Shown piece by piece: positions 16,174 through 25,398 of a stretch of 45,457 nucleotides of DNA. Source of the DNA: Cytobacillus firmus NBRC 15306 (GTDB lineage: Bacteria; Bacillota; Bacilli; Bacillales; Cytobacillaceae). Location of the stretch: the NCBI RefSeq assembly GCF_001591465.1, contig NZ_BCUY01000026.1:1-45457 (forward strand), written 5' to 3'. The position numbers were made by a program, and so were the translations under genes. Position 1 is the first letter of the stretch. Every line of letters starts with the position of its first letter. The notes below the pieces were generated by a model. The model worked only from the letters and a program-made list of their open reading frames with translations. It had not been told where the DNA came from and did not search any database.

Positions 16174-17805
16174 TTAGCCTTTCTTTTCACTTTGATTTTG
16201 CAGCTGATCTTCCGGCATCATAATTCCGGTCCCATCCAATGCTGTTTCAATTTCCCTTTTAAGTCCATGCCAGTTTTTGTTAGTGTGTCCTGCTACCCAC
16301 ACTTCTCCATTAACACGGCGCAGCCAAACTCTCCGATGGTTCCAATAAGACCCCTGTGCAACACCTATCATGAAAATAACGCCGCCCAATGCGATAATCC
16401 ATAATGTTAAATCTTTTCGGACGGTCAAGGCCGATACATTTTTAGTATCTATGCCTTTAAAGGCCATCTTGTATTCATTATCACCAAAAGGTTCAATAGT
16501 CTGCCTGATCGCAACAAAACTAATTTCGCCATCAGGCTTATCCGGTGTAAACATTTTAAAAACAAAGGCAGGATTATTAGGGATTCTGGACTTTGTAACA
16601 GGTTCCCCATTTTCATCAAATTCAAAATCGGGAAAATAGCTGACAACTTCCGCTTTATAGCCATTTCCAAGATCATATTCATCCTGAGGATGATTCAGGT
16701 CGACTGTTAAATCCCCGTATTCCTCACCCGTTTTTTTATTTGTAAGGGCAAATGACATTTTGTTAAGCTCATTAAGTTTATAATCTACTTGGTATAATGC
16801 AAAGTTCTCAAACTTCAGAGGTTTATTTACCTTAATTTCATAGTCCTTAACTTTCTTTAGATCTGCCTCTTCTCCTGCAACAGTATCGCCCTGTTTTTTA
16901 TAAAGAGTGACATTGGACTGATAATTTTTAGCTACCATTCCTGCTTTATCAATCGCTTCTCCAAATACTTCTTTATCTTTCTCTTTATCGTACATTTCAA
17001 GGATGAAGCCATCATTTTTAAGGTAATATTCACCATTGGTTTCCGGAATGACCTTGGTCTCGCCTTCGCGGATCCAAAGAATTTTGTCAACATACATGCC
17101 CGGTACAAAACGGAGCATTCCTCCGATTAAGAATATGATAAGCCCCACATGGTTAACGTATGGGCCCCATCTTGAGAAACGTCCCTTTTCGGCAAGGATG
17201 TTTCCATTCTCTTCTCTGATGCTGTATTTCTTGGATTTTAATTTTTCTTTTGCCATTGTGAATGCCTTATCAGTGTCTTCTGGCTGTGACGCACCAAAAA
17301 CCCTCTGGCGCTGCAGATAGCTTTCATGCCGGCTTACCTTCTGCTTTTTTAAAGCTCTATACAGAGGTACAACCCTATCCAGACTGCATATTACAAGCGA
17401 AATGCCAATTGAGGCAATCAAAATCAAATACCACCATGAACTATAAAGGTTATGAAATCCTAAATCGTAATATAATTTACCTATCCAGCCATATTGATCT
17501 TCGTAATATTCTTCAGCTGGCATGATTGGCGGAATATACATCTCCTGAGGCAATATTGTTCCAACGGCTGATGCTATCAGCGTTATTACGATCAGCCAGA
17601 CTCCAACCTTAACAGACGAGAAGAAATTCCATATTTTATCAATTATCGTTTTATTATAGGTTTGCGAGCGGCGTGCACTGCCTTCATACCGCATATCGAG
17701 AAGTTTCTTGTCTTTTTCTTTTTCTTCCAATACCTTTCCGCACGACTCACATAGTATCGTACCTATGGGATTAACATGGCCGCAGTCGCATTTTACTTCT
17801 TTCAT
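16174..17805 (-). CDS. resB: Cytochrome c biogenesis protein ResB (Ccs1 family)
   Basis: A 543-residue membrane protein. A zinc-ribbon-like N-terminus (CxC...CxxC within 'CDCGHVNPIGTILCESCG') precedes transmembrane helices near 75-95, 125-145 and 215-235, a large outside domain, and a final helix ('LTLWIIALGGVIFMIGVAQG'). It pairs with ResC in system II cytochrome c maturation. It starts 19 bases after resA and 12 bases before resC, in the operon resA-resB-resC. Confidence 0.95.
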   Translation of the reverse strand: MKEVKCDCGHVNPIGTILCESCGKVLEEKEKDKKLLDMRYEGSARRSQTYNKTIIDKIWNFFSSVKVGVWLIVITLIASAVGTILPQEMYIPPIMPAEEYYEDQYGWIGKLYYDLGFHNLYSSWWYLILIASIGISLVICSLDRVVPLYRALKKQKVSRHESYLQRQRVFGASQPEDTDKAFTMAKEKLKSKKYSIREENGNILAEKGRFSRWGPYVNHVGLIIFLIGGMLRFVPGMYVDKILWIREGETKVIPETNGEYYLKNDGFILEMYDKEKDKEVFGEAIDKAGMVAKNYQSNVTLYKKQGDTVAGEEADLKKVKDYEIKVNKPLKFENFALYQVDYKLNELNKMSFALTNKKTGEEYGDLTVDLNHPQDEYDLGNGYKAEVVSYFPDFEFDENGEPVTKSRIPNNPAFVFKMFTPDKPDGEISFVAIRQTIEPFGDNEYKMAFKGIDTKNVSALTVRKDLTLWIIALGGVIFMIGVAQGSYWNHRRVWLRRVNGEVWVAGHTNKNWHGLKREIETALDGTGIMMPEDQLQNQSEKKG

Positions 17806-17824
17806 ATATAAAACTCCCCGTAAC

Positions 17825-18349
17825 TTATGGTTTAATCTGTTCCATATAGTTCTTGATCGTTTCTTCCGTCATCTCTCCTGTAATATACTTGACAACCTTT
17901 CCATCTTTATCAATGAGGAAAGTGGCAGGAAGAGGATTAATTCCGTAAGCCGATTGGACTTGGCTATCCTTATCAATTACAATCGGGAAAGCTAAATCGT
18001 AACGCTCGGAAAATTTATTTACTGCTAAATCTGTCTCTCCGACATTAACAGCCAAAACCTGAACACCCTCATCTTTAAATTGCTTATATTGGTTGTTCAT
18101 ATATGGCATTTCTTTCTCACATGGTTTGCACCATGTACCCCAGAAATTCAGGAAAACACCCTGGCCTTCATAATCGGATAACCTGTGTTTATTTCCATCC
18201 ATATCTGTCAGAACAAAATCAGGTGCCTTTTCTCCAACGGCAACCTTTTGAATTTTATCTTTCGTAAAATTTGCGTAAAGCGTATATGCCACGGCAGCAC
18301 CAAGGACAAGCAATATGACTGTTCTCATTACCAGTCGCTGCTTCTTCAT
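17825..18349 (-). CDS. resA: Thiol-disulfide oxidoreductase ResA
   Basis: A 174-residue membrane-anchored thioredoxin-like (TlpA) protein. An N-terminal anchor (about 9-26) is followed by the fold with active site C74-K-P-C77 ('FWGTWCKPCEKE') and a cis-Pro region ('INPLPATFLID'). It reduces apocytochrome c on the outer face so that heme can attach. The usual Bacillus motif is CEPC, so CKPC is a mild variation. It is the first gene of the res operon. Confidence 0.95.
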   Translation of the reverse strand: MKKQRLVMRTVILLVLGAAVAYTLYANFTKDKIQKVAVGEKAPDFVLTDMDGNKHRLSDYEGQGVFLNFWGTWCKPCEKEMPYMNNQYKQFKDEGVQVLAVNVGETDLAVNKFSERYDLAFPIVIDKDSQVQSAYGINPLPATFLIDKDGKVVKYITGEMTEETIKNYMEQIKP

Positions 18350-18453
18350 AAAAAACTTCCCCTCCTAAGGCATCCTATTCAGGCTAAAAGACCGAACCTT
18401 AACAAATTAATATGTAACATATGGAAAAGAATTTTGCCTCATAGCTGTTTACT

Positions 18454-18462
18454 ATTATAGCA
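18454..18462 (-). promoter_or_regulatory. Extended -10 promoter of the res operon
   Basis: On the minus strand TGCTATAAT (18462-18454) is a perfect extended -10 with no good -35, typical of an activated promoter. TTTGTAAACA further upstream (about 18490-18481) resembles ResD-binding sequence. This fits ResD-dependent resABC transcription known in B. subtilis. Confidence 0.55.
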
Positions 18463-18533
18463 TTTTTCATCATACCTATATTGTTTACAAATTAGCGTAA
18501 CTGTGACACTTCTATGAATTTTTCTAAAGCTGA

Positions 18534-19259
18534 CTATTTCTTCTTCATCGCAAGTGTCCGGAGCTGCTTAACTTCATGGGCAGTAAGTTCTCTTGCATCC
18601 CCCGCTGATAAACCCTGCAGAGTAAGGAACCCATATCTCTCCCTCTTCAGTTTCAGAACAGGATGGCCAATTGCTTCAAACATCCTCCTAACCTGGCGAT
18701 TGCGTCCTTCATGAATGCTGATTTCCACTATAGCTGTCTGTTTTTTCTTATCCATTGATAACAGCTTGGTTTTGGCAGGTGCTGTTTTTCCATCTTCAAG
18801 CACGATGCCTCTTTGAAGGCTTTTCATTTTTTCTTTTGAAGGGATGCCTTTCAACTTGGCAACATAAACTTTTTCGATCTCATTACTGGGGTGCATTAAA
18901 AGATTTGCAAACTCCCCGTCATTGGTAAGAATGAGAATTCCTGATGTATCGTAATCCAGCCTTCCAACAGGGTATATTCTTTGTTTGATTCCCTCAAAGA
19001 AATCCGTGACGACTTTTCTGCCCTTGTCATCGGAAACAGCTGAAATTACGCCTCTTGGTTTATAGAGAAGAAAATAAACAGGCTCCTCTCTCTCCAACGG
19101 TATTCCATCCACTTCAATGCGGTCAGAAGGAGAGACCTTAACACCCAGTTCCTTTACTGTTTTTCCGTTAACCCTTACTCGGCCTTCAGCCATTAGCTCT
19201 TCAGCTTTTCTTCGCGAAGCAACCCCCGCATGGGCAATAACTTTCTGCAATCTTTCCAT
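18534..19259 (-). CDS. rluB: 23S rRNA pseudouridine(2605) synthase RluB
   Basis: A 241-residue RNA-modifying enzyme. An S4 RNA-binding domain (about 1-60, 'RLQKVIAHAGVASRRKAEELMAEGRVRVNG') precedes the RsuA/RluB catalytic domain with the catalytic Asp in 'VGRLDYDTSGILILTNDG' and 'HEGRNRQVRRMFEAIGHPV'. It makes pseudouridine in 23S rRNA, at position 2605 in E. coli numbering for RluB. It lies between spmB and resA as in B. subtilis (ypuL). Confidence 0.93.
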   Translation of the reverse strand: MERLQKVIAHAGVASRRKAEELMAEGRVRVNGKTVKELGVKVSPSDRIEVDGIPLEREEPVYFLLYKPRGVISAVSDDKGRKVVTDFFEGIKQRIYPVGRLDYDTSGILILTNDGEFANLLMHPSNEIEKVYVAKLKGIPSKEKMKSLQRGIVLEDGKTAPAKTKLLSMDKKKQTAIVEISIHEGRNRQVRRMFEAIGHPVLKLKRERYGFLTLQGLSAGDARELTAHEVKQLRTLAMKKK

Positions 19260-19416
19260 TTATGTCACCTCAAAGTTTTATTAACAATACTTCATACTTT
19301 TTCACTCCTAATGAATTATGACATAATTCGTCAAGTTTTCAAAGCAAACCATTGTCAAAACAGCTTAGGTAAGAAATAAACTGTAATTACTGAAAGTTGG
19401 AATTTGAAAGTAAAAT

Positions 19417-19446
19417 AAAAAAGATACCCACACTCAGGTATCTTTT
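19417..19446 (-). terminator. Terminator of dacB-spmA-spmB
   Basis: On the minus strand AAAGATACC and GGTATCTTT enclose a seven-to-eight base loop and lead into TTTATTTT, about 25 bases after spmB. Confidence 0.85.
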
Positions 19447-19469
19447 GTACTGGATGATTTCTTTAATGG

Positions 19470-20006
19470 CTACATACTGCCAAAAACAAGTGTTACGATC
19501 ACAATGGATGCTATGATGCCTGCCAAATCGGCCAGCAGCCCGACTTTAAGGGCATCTCCCATTTTTTTGATTCCCACTGCTCCAAAGTAGACCGTCAGGA
19601 CATAAAAAGTTGTATCTGTGCTGCCCTGCAGTACTGAGGCAAGCCTGCCTATGAAGGAGTCCGGACCATGGACAGCAATTAAGTCACTGGTCATTCCCAG
19701 TGCTGCAGTTCCAGAGATCGGACGAATGATAGCCAGGGGTACGATATCAGGAGGCACTCCAATTGCCTCCAGTCCTGGCCTGATCAGATTCATAAAATAC
19801 TCCAGGGCACCGGAAGCCCTGAAAACCGATATGGCTACAAGCATCCCGACAAGAAAAGGAATAATGGATACAGCAATTTTTATACCTTCTTTTCCGCCTT
19901 CAGTAAAGCTTTCATAGGTAGGAACTTTCTTAAATGTTCCATATATTAATATAAAGCCTATTAAAATAGGAATTAACCAAAGGGAAACAGCTGAAACAAT
20001 CTCCAT
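19470..20006 (-). CDS. spmB: Spore maturation protein SpmB
   Basis: A 178-residue membrane protein of the nucleoside-recognition (Gate) domain family, with several helices and the segment 'RPISGTAALGMTSDLIAVHGPDSFIGRLASVLQGSTDTTFYVLTVYFG'. With SpmA it is needed for proper spore core dehydration in B. subtilis. It follows spmA by six bases and is the last gene of dacB-spmA-spmB. Confidence 0.95.
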   Translation of the reverse strand: MEIVSAVSLWLIPILIGFILIYGTFKKVPTYESFTEGGKEGIKIAVSIIPFLVGMLVAISVFRASGALEYFMNLIRPGLEAIGVPPDIVPLAIIRPISGTAALGMTSDLIAVHGPDSFIGRLASVLQGSTDTTFYVLTVYFGAVGIKKMGDALKVGLLADLAGIIASIVIVTLVFGSM

Positions 20007-20012
20007 CCAACC

Positions 20013-20600
20013 TCATCCTTTTCTCGTTCTTCGGTAATAGAAATAACGGTCAATCATTATTGCGGCCAATGTAGAGCAGAAAGTAGCCACTAAAGTAGGA
20101 CCTACGATATCGGTGGGCGAGGCAGAATTATAATTCATCCGTATGGCAATCACGGTTGTAGGAATTAAAGTCAGACTTGATGTGTTGATGGCCAAAAAGG
20201 TTATCATAGAACGGCTTGCTTCATTTTTTCCCCCATTCAATCTTTTCAGCTCTTCCATAGCTTTAATGCCGAGAGGGGTAGCTGCGTTTCCCAGGCCGAA
20301 CATATTGGCCATCATGTTCGAAAGCATATACCCCATTGCCGGATGATCACCGGGCACTTCTGGAAAAAGCTTTTTCACAATTGGCCTGAATAAGGAAGCA
20401 AGCTTATTCAGCAATCCGGCGTCCTCAGCAATTTTCATCATGCCAAGCCAAAAAACAAGAATGCTGATTAGACCGATACATAACGTAACCGCTTCTTTCG
20501 CACCATTGAAAATGGCTTCGTTCACTTCATTTATGGTGCCGTTTATCATAGCAAAAACTAAGCCTATCGCGGTAAGCATCACCCAAATAATATTAACCAT
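20013..20600 (-). CDS. spmA: Spore maturation protein SpmA
   Basis: A 195-residue polytopic membrane protein, also of the Gate-domain family ('LGLGNAATPLGIKAMEELKRLNGG'-type core, 'FLAINTSSLTLIPTTVIAIRM'). It acts with SpmB in the late forespore or its membrane to lower core water content; the transported molecule is unknown. It overlaps the 3' end of dacB by eight bases, so translation is coupled. Confidence 0.95.
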   Translation of the reverse strand: MVNIIWVMLTAIGLVFAMINGTINEVNEAIFNGAKEAVTLCIGLISILVFWLGMMKIAEDAGLLNKLASLFRPIVKKLFPEVPGDHPAMGYMLSNMMANMFGLGNAATPLGIKAMEELKRLNGGKNEASRSMITFLAINTSSLTLIPTTVIAIRMNYNSASPTDIVGPTLVATFCSTLAAIMIDRYFYYRRTRKG

Positions 20601-21744
20601 TTGTCTTCACCCCTGCAATTGAGGTAAAAAGACCCTTAAAATAGTCTAATAGCGACTTATCCTCTTTAACCTCAGCATGCTTATAATAGATTGGGAGCTT
20701 TTTAATCAGCTGATCTTCAAAATACACGGTTGCCTGACCGACCACTTCAGGTGTTGTCCTGCCGTCTTCCCATTCTGATTCAGGCTTCAGCAGCTTGATA
20801 TCAATTTTAAAGTGGTTTTTCTCTTCTTTTGTAACAGGATAATTGTATGAATGCTTCATATAAACCCTGCCTTTATAAAATTCATCATCAATATCCGATA
20901 TAATTCCCTCAGGCAGGACTTCCACTGAATCATAGGCTCTAAAAGCTGTTTCATACATATTAATATGGTCATTCCAGTCATCCGGCCCGTTTAAGGTGAC
21001 TGCAATCAGATTAAGGCTGCCTTTCGATGCTGTTGTTACAAGAGTTCTCTTCGCCCTTTTTGTATATCCTGTTTTCCCCCCTGTGCAATACTCATATAAT
21101 TCGGTCAGGAGCCTATTTTTATTTTTCCATACCCTGTCCCAGCTTTCATTAGGATTTGGTGCACGGTGTACCTTTGTTCCTGCGATTTTTTGGTAAGTTT
21201 CATTATTCATTGCATACCTGGTCAGCAAAGCCATATCATATGCAGTCGAATAATGGTCTTCATGATCATCCAGACCATGGGGGTTTGCAAAATGGGTATT
21301 CTTCATGCCGATTTCTTCAGCTTTCTTATTCATTAAAAAGCCAAACCCTTCAAGGCTTCCGCCGACATGCTCTGCGATTGCGACTGCAGAGTCATTGCCT
21401 GAACGAAGCATAAGCCCGTAAACCAGATCTTCAAGCTTTATTTTTTCTCCTGCTTTTAGATATATCGATGACCCTTCCGCTCTCACAGCACGATCACTTA
21501 CTTTAACCATATCGTCCATTTTTCCGGATTCTATGGCCAGAATTGCTGTCATGATTTTTGTAATGCTTGCTATTCTCCTCACTTCATTAGCTTCTTTCTG
21601 GTAAAGGATACGGCCAGAATCCTGTTCCATTAATATTGCGCTCCGGGCACTTACTGAAACTGAAGCCTCTGTCTTCTGAGGAAAATTCATCATCATCAGC
21701 GCGGTGACCAAAGCTATGGCCATCAGCCTGCTAAACATTTTCAT
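20593..21744 (-). CDS. dacB: D-alanyl-D-alanine carboxypeptidase DacB (PBP5*)
   Basis: A 383-residue penicillin-binding protein. A signal peptide (about 1-27, ending 'KTEA') precedes the S11 domain with S-x2-K in 'IASITKIMT', S-x-N in 'RSGNDSAVA' and K-T-G in 'GGKTGYTKRA', then the C-terminal domain and an anchoring end. In sporulation it trims cortex peptide stems, controlling cross-linking. The open frame reaches 21804, but ATG 21744 (MKMFSRLMAIALV) gives the signal peptide. It heads the operon with spmA-spmB, matching B. subtilis. Confidence 0.93.
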   Translation of the reverse strand: MKMFSRLMAIALVTALMMMNFPQKTEASVSVSARSAILMEQDSGRILYQKEANEVRRIASITKIMTAILAIESGKMDDMVKVSDRAVRAEGSSIYLKAGEKIKLEDLVYGLMLRSGNDSAVAIAEHVGGSLEGFGFLMNKKAEEIGMKNTHFANPHGLDDHEDHYSTAYDMALLTRYAMNNETYQKIAGTKVHRAPNPNESWDRVWKNKNRLLTELYEYCTGGKTGYTKRAKRTLVTTASKGSLNLIAVTLNGPDDWNDHINMYETAFRAYDSVEVLPEGIISDIDDEFYKGRVYMKHSYNYPVTKEEKNHFKIDIKLLKPESEWEDGRTTPEVVGQATVYFEDQLIKKLPIYYKHAEVKEDKSLLDYFKGLFTSIAGVKTNG

Positions 21745-21840
21745 TGCACAAAACCCCGTCTCCTTTGTGGATGTCAGATTGAGCGAAATACATGATCTCC
21801 CCACAAGGGAGGAGCCGCATGTTTTTCATTTATTTGTACA

Positions 21841-21868
21841 AGTTTATGCAGGACAAGTAGTGATATGA
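21841..21868 (-). promoter_or_regulatory. Candidate sigma-E promoter of dacB
   Basis: On the minus strand TCATATC (21868-21862), 13 bases and CATAAACT (21848-21841) resemble sigma-E elements, about 100 bases before the start. Expression of dacB from sigma-E is established in B. subtilis. Confidence 0.45.
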
Positions 21869-21915
21869 CAATTATGTTTGACTTGTATTCAGGGTTTGGA
21901 AATAGCTTGTACATC

Positions 21916-21948
21916 AAAAATGAGGGGAATACTCTTTGTACTCCCCTC
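21916..21948 (-). terminator. Terminator of the superoxide dismutase gene
   Basis: GAGGGGAGTAC and GTATTCCCCTC pair on the minus strand (one mismatch or G-U) and lead into ATTTTTG. Confidence 0.8.
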
Positions 21949-21968
21949 TTACTTCTTTCTGCTCCTAT

Positions 21969-22859
21969 TTAGAATGGCTTCCATTTTAATTCAGATGCTT
22001 TTAAATATCTGTCTTCGACATCCTTCCAGTTGACAACATTCCACCAATTTTTAATATAATCTCCGCGGTTATTTTTATATTGCAGATAATAAGCATGTTC
22101 CCATACATCCAAAGCCAGCAGAGGGATTGTATCCCACTGAGTTAAAAGCATATGTCTTTCCGATTGAAGTATTTCGAGTCTGCGCGCTCTTGGAGACCAC
22201 ACCAGGATTGCCCAGCCCACTCCTTCTGCCTGCTTGGCTGCTTCAGTGAAATGGCTTTTGAATTTCTCAAAGCTCCCAAAGTATTTGTTTATTTCCTTCA
22301 GGAGTGCCCCAGACGGGCTTCCTCCGCCTTCAGGACTCATATTATTCCAGAAAATCGTATGCAAATAATGGCCGGAGCCATGAAAGGCGAGCTCGCGGGA
22401 CCAGTGTTTTACGAGGCTGTAATCATTATTATTCCTGGCATTTTGAAGCATTACCTCCGCTTTGTTCAACCCATCAACATATGATTGATGATGCTTATCA
22501 TGATGCAGCCTCATAATTTCCGCTGAGATGTGCGGTTCAAGTGCACTGTAATCATAAGGGAGCGGGGGTAAAATATGCTTTCCCGCAGAAATGTACGGTT
22601 CATTCATATAGATATTTCCAAGCTGCTGTCTATTGGAAAAATAATTCTCCATATCGGAATGAAGAGAGTCCACTTGTTCCTGCAGCTTTTCCAAACCTTC
22701 TATATCCAGGGGGCCGTTTATTCCATCCATAATTTCGGTAAAATGATCCAGCCTCTGCCACAGTTCATTGTTTTGTTCAACATCCTCCGAGTCTAAAAAA
22801 TCTCTTAGCTCTTTGTTCCATTTTGTAACGTCCTTAATGTAATCTTCCATTTTACTCAT
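21969..22859 (-). CDS. sodF: Fe/Mn-type superoxide dismutase with N-terminal helical extension
   Basis: A 296-residue protein. The last 200 residues are a full Fe/Mn SOD domain. Metal ligands are visible: His in 'EIMRLHHDKHHQSYV', His in 'LAFHGSGHYLHTIFW', and Asp/His in 'LALDVWEHAYYLQYKNNRGDYIKNWW'. The first 95 residues are predicted helical and charged and are not part of the catalytic fold; B. subtilis SodF has a similar extension. The start at 22859 (MSKMEDYI) has GAGGG upstream; an upstream GTG at 22892 has none. It lies between dacB and ypuI. Metal choice (Fe or Mn) cannot be read from the sequence. Confidence 0.88.
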   Translation of the reverse strand: MSKMEDYIKDVTKWNKELRDFLDSEDVEQNNELWQRLDHFTEIMDGINGPLDIEGLEKLQEQVDSLHSDMENYFSNRQQLGNIYMNEPYISAGKHILPPLPYDYSALEPHISAEIMRLHHDKHHQSYVDGLNKAEVMLQNARNNNDYSLVKHWSRELAFHGSGHYLHTIFWNNMSPEGGGSPSGALLKEINKYFGSFEKFKSHFTEAAKQAEGVGWAILVWSPRARRLEILQSERHMLLTQWDTIPLLALDVWEHAYYLQYKNNRGDYIKNWWNVVNWKDVEDRYLKASELKWKPF

Positions 22860-22963
22860 ACAATCCCTCACTCGCTTCCTATAATGGCTCACTTTTTATT
22901 TGTATGAGTGAAAGTTTGTACGTTTTCCACTGAAAAAGGAAATCTGTATATAACGCGCCATCA

Positions 22964-22992
22964 AAAAAAGAACAGCTGCCTGCTGTTCTTCA
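22964..22992 (-). terminator. Terminator of ypuI
   Basis: On the minus strand AAGAACAGC and GCTGTTCTT pair closely and are followed by a T run, ten bases after the ypuI stop. Confidence 0.85.
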
Positions 22993-23002
22993 ACTTCCAT
23001 TT

Positions 23003-23491
23003 CTATTTGGATTGAATCATTTTTGTCCGGTAATCGGTTTCGTAATATTCAAGTTCCTCACGAATCCGCTGGAACTCTGATTCCAGCTGCCTGAACATTG
23101 TTTTCAGGCTGTCCGGAACTTCATCATGAAACTGGATTGAGTTTTTTCCTGTATATGCTGAACGGCTATTCTCAAACCAGGCATCATTTTTCGGAGAGAA
23201 AAACTCTTCAATGCATTGATGGTAAATCCGGTATAATGTCTTTTCTGCAGCACCTTTTTGAAAAGGGTCACTTTTTAATATGATCGTGCTGGTATCAAGT
23301 CCTTCTTCACAATATACGAGCAGTTTTCTCACATGTGAGAGGATGCTTTTATAATAATTCGCATTCCCTTGTTTTTCTGCTTCAAGATCTTTAATTGTTG
23401 TATTATTTAAGAAATCTTCGAATGCAGCAACGCTATTACCTAGGAAATTTTTCACATCTTCCATTTGTGATTTAACAATTGAATTTCCCAT
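23003..23491 (-). CDS. ypuI: YpuI family protein (DUF3907)
   Basis: A 162-residue soluble, mostly helical protein ('YYKSILSHVRKLLVYCEEGL', 'KTLYRIYHQCIEEFFSPK', 'LESEFQRIREELEYYETDY'). It matches the Bacillus YpuI/DUF3907 family, of unknown function. Its place between scpB and dacB is conserved in B. subtilis. No catalytic motif is visible. It is probably co-transcribed with the unnamed gene 28 bases upstream. Confidence 0.85.
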   Translation of the reverse strand: MGNSIVKSQMEDVKNFLGNSVAAFEDFLNNTTIKDLEAEKQGNANYYKSILSHVRKLLVYCEEGLDTSTIILKSDPFQKGAAEKTLYRIYHQCIEEFFSPKNDAWFENSRSAYTGKNSIQFHDEVPDSLKTMFRQLESEFQRIREELEYYETDYRTKMIQSK

Positions 23492-23519
23492 CCATTACAC
23501 CCCCATAATTATACACTGG

Positions 23520-23942
23520 CTATTGTTGCGGTTGAACAATGAAATCTAAAGGTGATCGCAGGTCATAGGATTTATTATTCTCCAGCGCTTCAAAAATGGA
23601 GGGAAGCCTGGAAAAGTCCAGATCCTGAAAATAGGATGCAAAATCAGCCTTTGAATTAAGATAAATTCGTTTGCGGTGCCTAAAACCCGGGTTCTTCAAT
23701 AAACATGAAAGAGCAACAAGATCCTTGAACTGGACTTCTCTAGAACCAGCCTGAAAGACTGGATCCTGGTCATATGGCGTGAACTCATTCATGGATTCAT
23801 CAAAGAAACGGACGTATAAAACATGAAAAGTTTTCTCCTGTCCATCTTCTTCGAACACAATTTCACTTCTGTTAAAAAAATCTTCCGAGGTGTTTGGCTT
23901 TTCTTTTTCAAGCTCATATCCCCTGCAATGTTTAATCAGCAA
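23520..23942 (-). CDS. Uncharacterised protein between scpB and ypuI
   Basis: A 140-residue soluble protein that I do not recognise. It is acidic and rich in aromatic residues, with 'FHVLYVRFFDESMNEFTPYDQD' in the middle and a basic patch 'GFRHRKRIYLNSKADF'. There is no signal peptide or membrane helix. The start is TTG at 23942, with AGGAGGG seven bases upstream, which strongly supports translation. It sits between scpB and ypuI, where I do not remember a B. subtilis gene, so it may be lineage-specific. Confidence 0.75.
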   Translation of the reverse strand: MLIKHCRGYELEKEKPNTSEDFFNRSEIVFEEDGQEKTFHVLYVRFFDESMNEFTPYDQDPVFQAGSREVQFKDLVALSCLLKNPGFRHRKRIYLNSKADFASYFQDLDFSRLPSIFEALENNKSYDLRSPLDFIVQPQQ

Positions 23943-24047
23943 GCAAAACCCTCCTATTTCCCGATGGTTTTAAGATAATATGTATTAAAAGGAAAGGGAA
24001 AATTTAAATTTATTTTACCACACTTCCTATGTAATGTGTCAGAAAAC

Positions 24048-24635
24048 TCAAGAATCGAGCTCCTGGAACTTTTCAAAGAATAAATCTGCCTCTTCCTGTA
24101 ATGAATCCTCTTCTTCACTAATCTTATCCGGGAGCGGCGGAAGCTCTTCTATGCTTTTAAGGCCAAAATAATCGAGGAATTCTTTAGTCGTTCCATACAG
24201 GTAGGCACGCCCTGTTCCATCTGCCCGTCCAACTTCTTTAATCAGGGCTTTTGCTGACAATGTATGAAGAGGTCTCTCTGTCTTGACTCCCCTAATCTCC
24301 TCAATCTCTGTCCTTGTAATGGGCTGTCTGTAAGCAATAATTGCGAGTGTCTCGAGTGCCGCCTGAGAAAGGGAGGCGGCAGAAGGAGATTCCACCAGCT
24401 TCTTCAGGTATGGGGAAAACTCTTTTTTCGTTACCAGCTGAAAAGTCCCCGCCAATTCAACAGCCATAATTCCGCGGCTGCTAGTATTGTAGTCTTCCAT
24501 AAGACTGTCCATGATTTCACGGGCCTGATTCTCTTCCACCTCCAGAACATGGGCAATTTGCTTAAGAGACAAGCCTTCATCACCAGCTGCAAACAGGAGG
24601 CTTTCAGCTATCCCCTTCCAATTAACAATCTCCAC
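24048..24635 (-). CDS. scpB: Segregation and condensation protein ScpB
   Basis: A 195-residue protein with tandem winged-helix domains ('[22 protein letters not shown]' and '[33 protein letters not shown]'), plus an acidic tail. It binds ScpA as a dimer within the SMC-ScpAB condensin that organises chromosome segregation. It starts with GTG at 24635 behind GGAGG, one base after the scpA stop. Confidence 0.96.
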   Translation of the reverse strand: MEIVNWKGIAESLLFAAGDEGLSLKQIAHVLEVEENQAREIMDSLMEDYNTSSRGIMAVELAGTFQLVTKKEFSPYLKKLVESPSAASLSQAALETLAIIAYRQPITRTEIEEIRGVKTERPLHTLSAKALIKEVGRADGTGRAYLYGTTKEFLDYFGLKSIEELPPLPDKISEEEDSLQEEADLFFEKFQELDS

Positions 24636-24636
24636 A

Positions 24637-25398
24637 CTATTTTCCTCCTTCCATGGAAGCTACATAAATATCCGAGAAATTTTTGTCCTGCTCGACCTGT
24701 ATTTCTTTTCGTTTGATTAACTCCAGTACCGCCAGGAAAGTTACTACTATATGCTCTTTGTCCGATACCGGAAAAAGATCGGTGAATTTTTTCCTGCCTT
24801 TTATACTCCTTAACTGTTCTACAATTTCAGACATCCGCTTTTCAATGGGAATCTCCTGGCGGGCAACTTTTGCAGAAAGCGGCCTTTGGAGTTTCTTCCT
24901 TCTTAATAACTTTTGCAAAGCGCCAAGCATATCATAAAGACTTACATTCAAATCTGCTTTTTCCTGCTGTGATTCATTCACATATTCCGAAAGGTCTGCA
25001 GGCGGCTTTGTATACATTAAACTTCTATCCTGTTCCCTCTCCTTAAGCTCTTCTGCAGCTTCCTTATATTTACGGTATTCAATCAGCCGTTCTACAAGTT
25101 CATCTCTGGGGTCTTCTTCCATTTCTAATCCAAATTCATCTTCGAGCTCTTCCTCTTCATGCTTTGGAAGCAGCATTTTGCTTTTAATAGCCAGAAGCGT
25201 AGCGGCCATTACAAGATATTCGCTTGCTACGTCAAGCTGAAGCTCCTTCATTGTATGTATATAAATGAGGTATTGCTCGGTGATTTCTGATACAGGAATG
25301 TCATAGATATCAATTTCAAGCCTGTTAATAAGATGAAGAAGAAGATCCAGAGGCCCCTCAAAAGCATCTATTTTGACGTTGTAATGATCATATTGCAT
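24637..25398 (-). CDS. scpA: Segregation and condensation protein ScpA
   Basis: A 253-residue kleisin. The N-terminal SMC-binding region is '[39 protein letters not shown]', followed by an acidic linker and a C-terminal winged helix ('[20 protein letters not shown]') that binds the other SMC head. It bridges SMC heads and recruits ScpB. It is the first gene of scpA-scpB. Confidence 0.96.
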   Translation of the reverse strand: MQYDHYNVKIDAFEGPLDLLLHLINRLEIDIYDIPVSEITEQYLIYIHTMKELQLDVASEYLVMAATLLAIKSKMLLPKHEEEELEDEFGLEMEEDPRDELVERLIEYRKYKEAAEELKEREQDRSLMYTKPPADLSEYVNESQQEKADLNVSLYDMLGALQKLLRRKKLQRPLSAKVARQEIPIEKRMSEIVEQLRSIKGRKKFTDLFPVSDKEHIVVTFLAVLELIKRKEIQVEQDKNFSDIYVASMEGGK

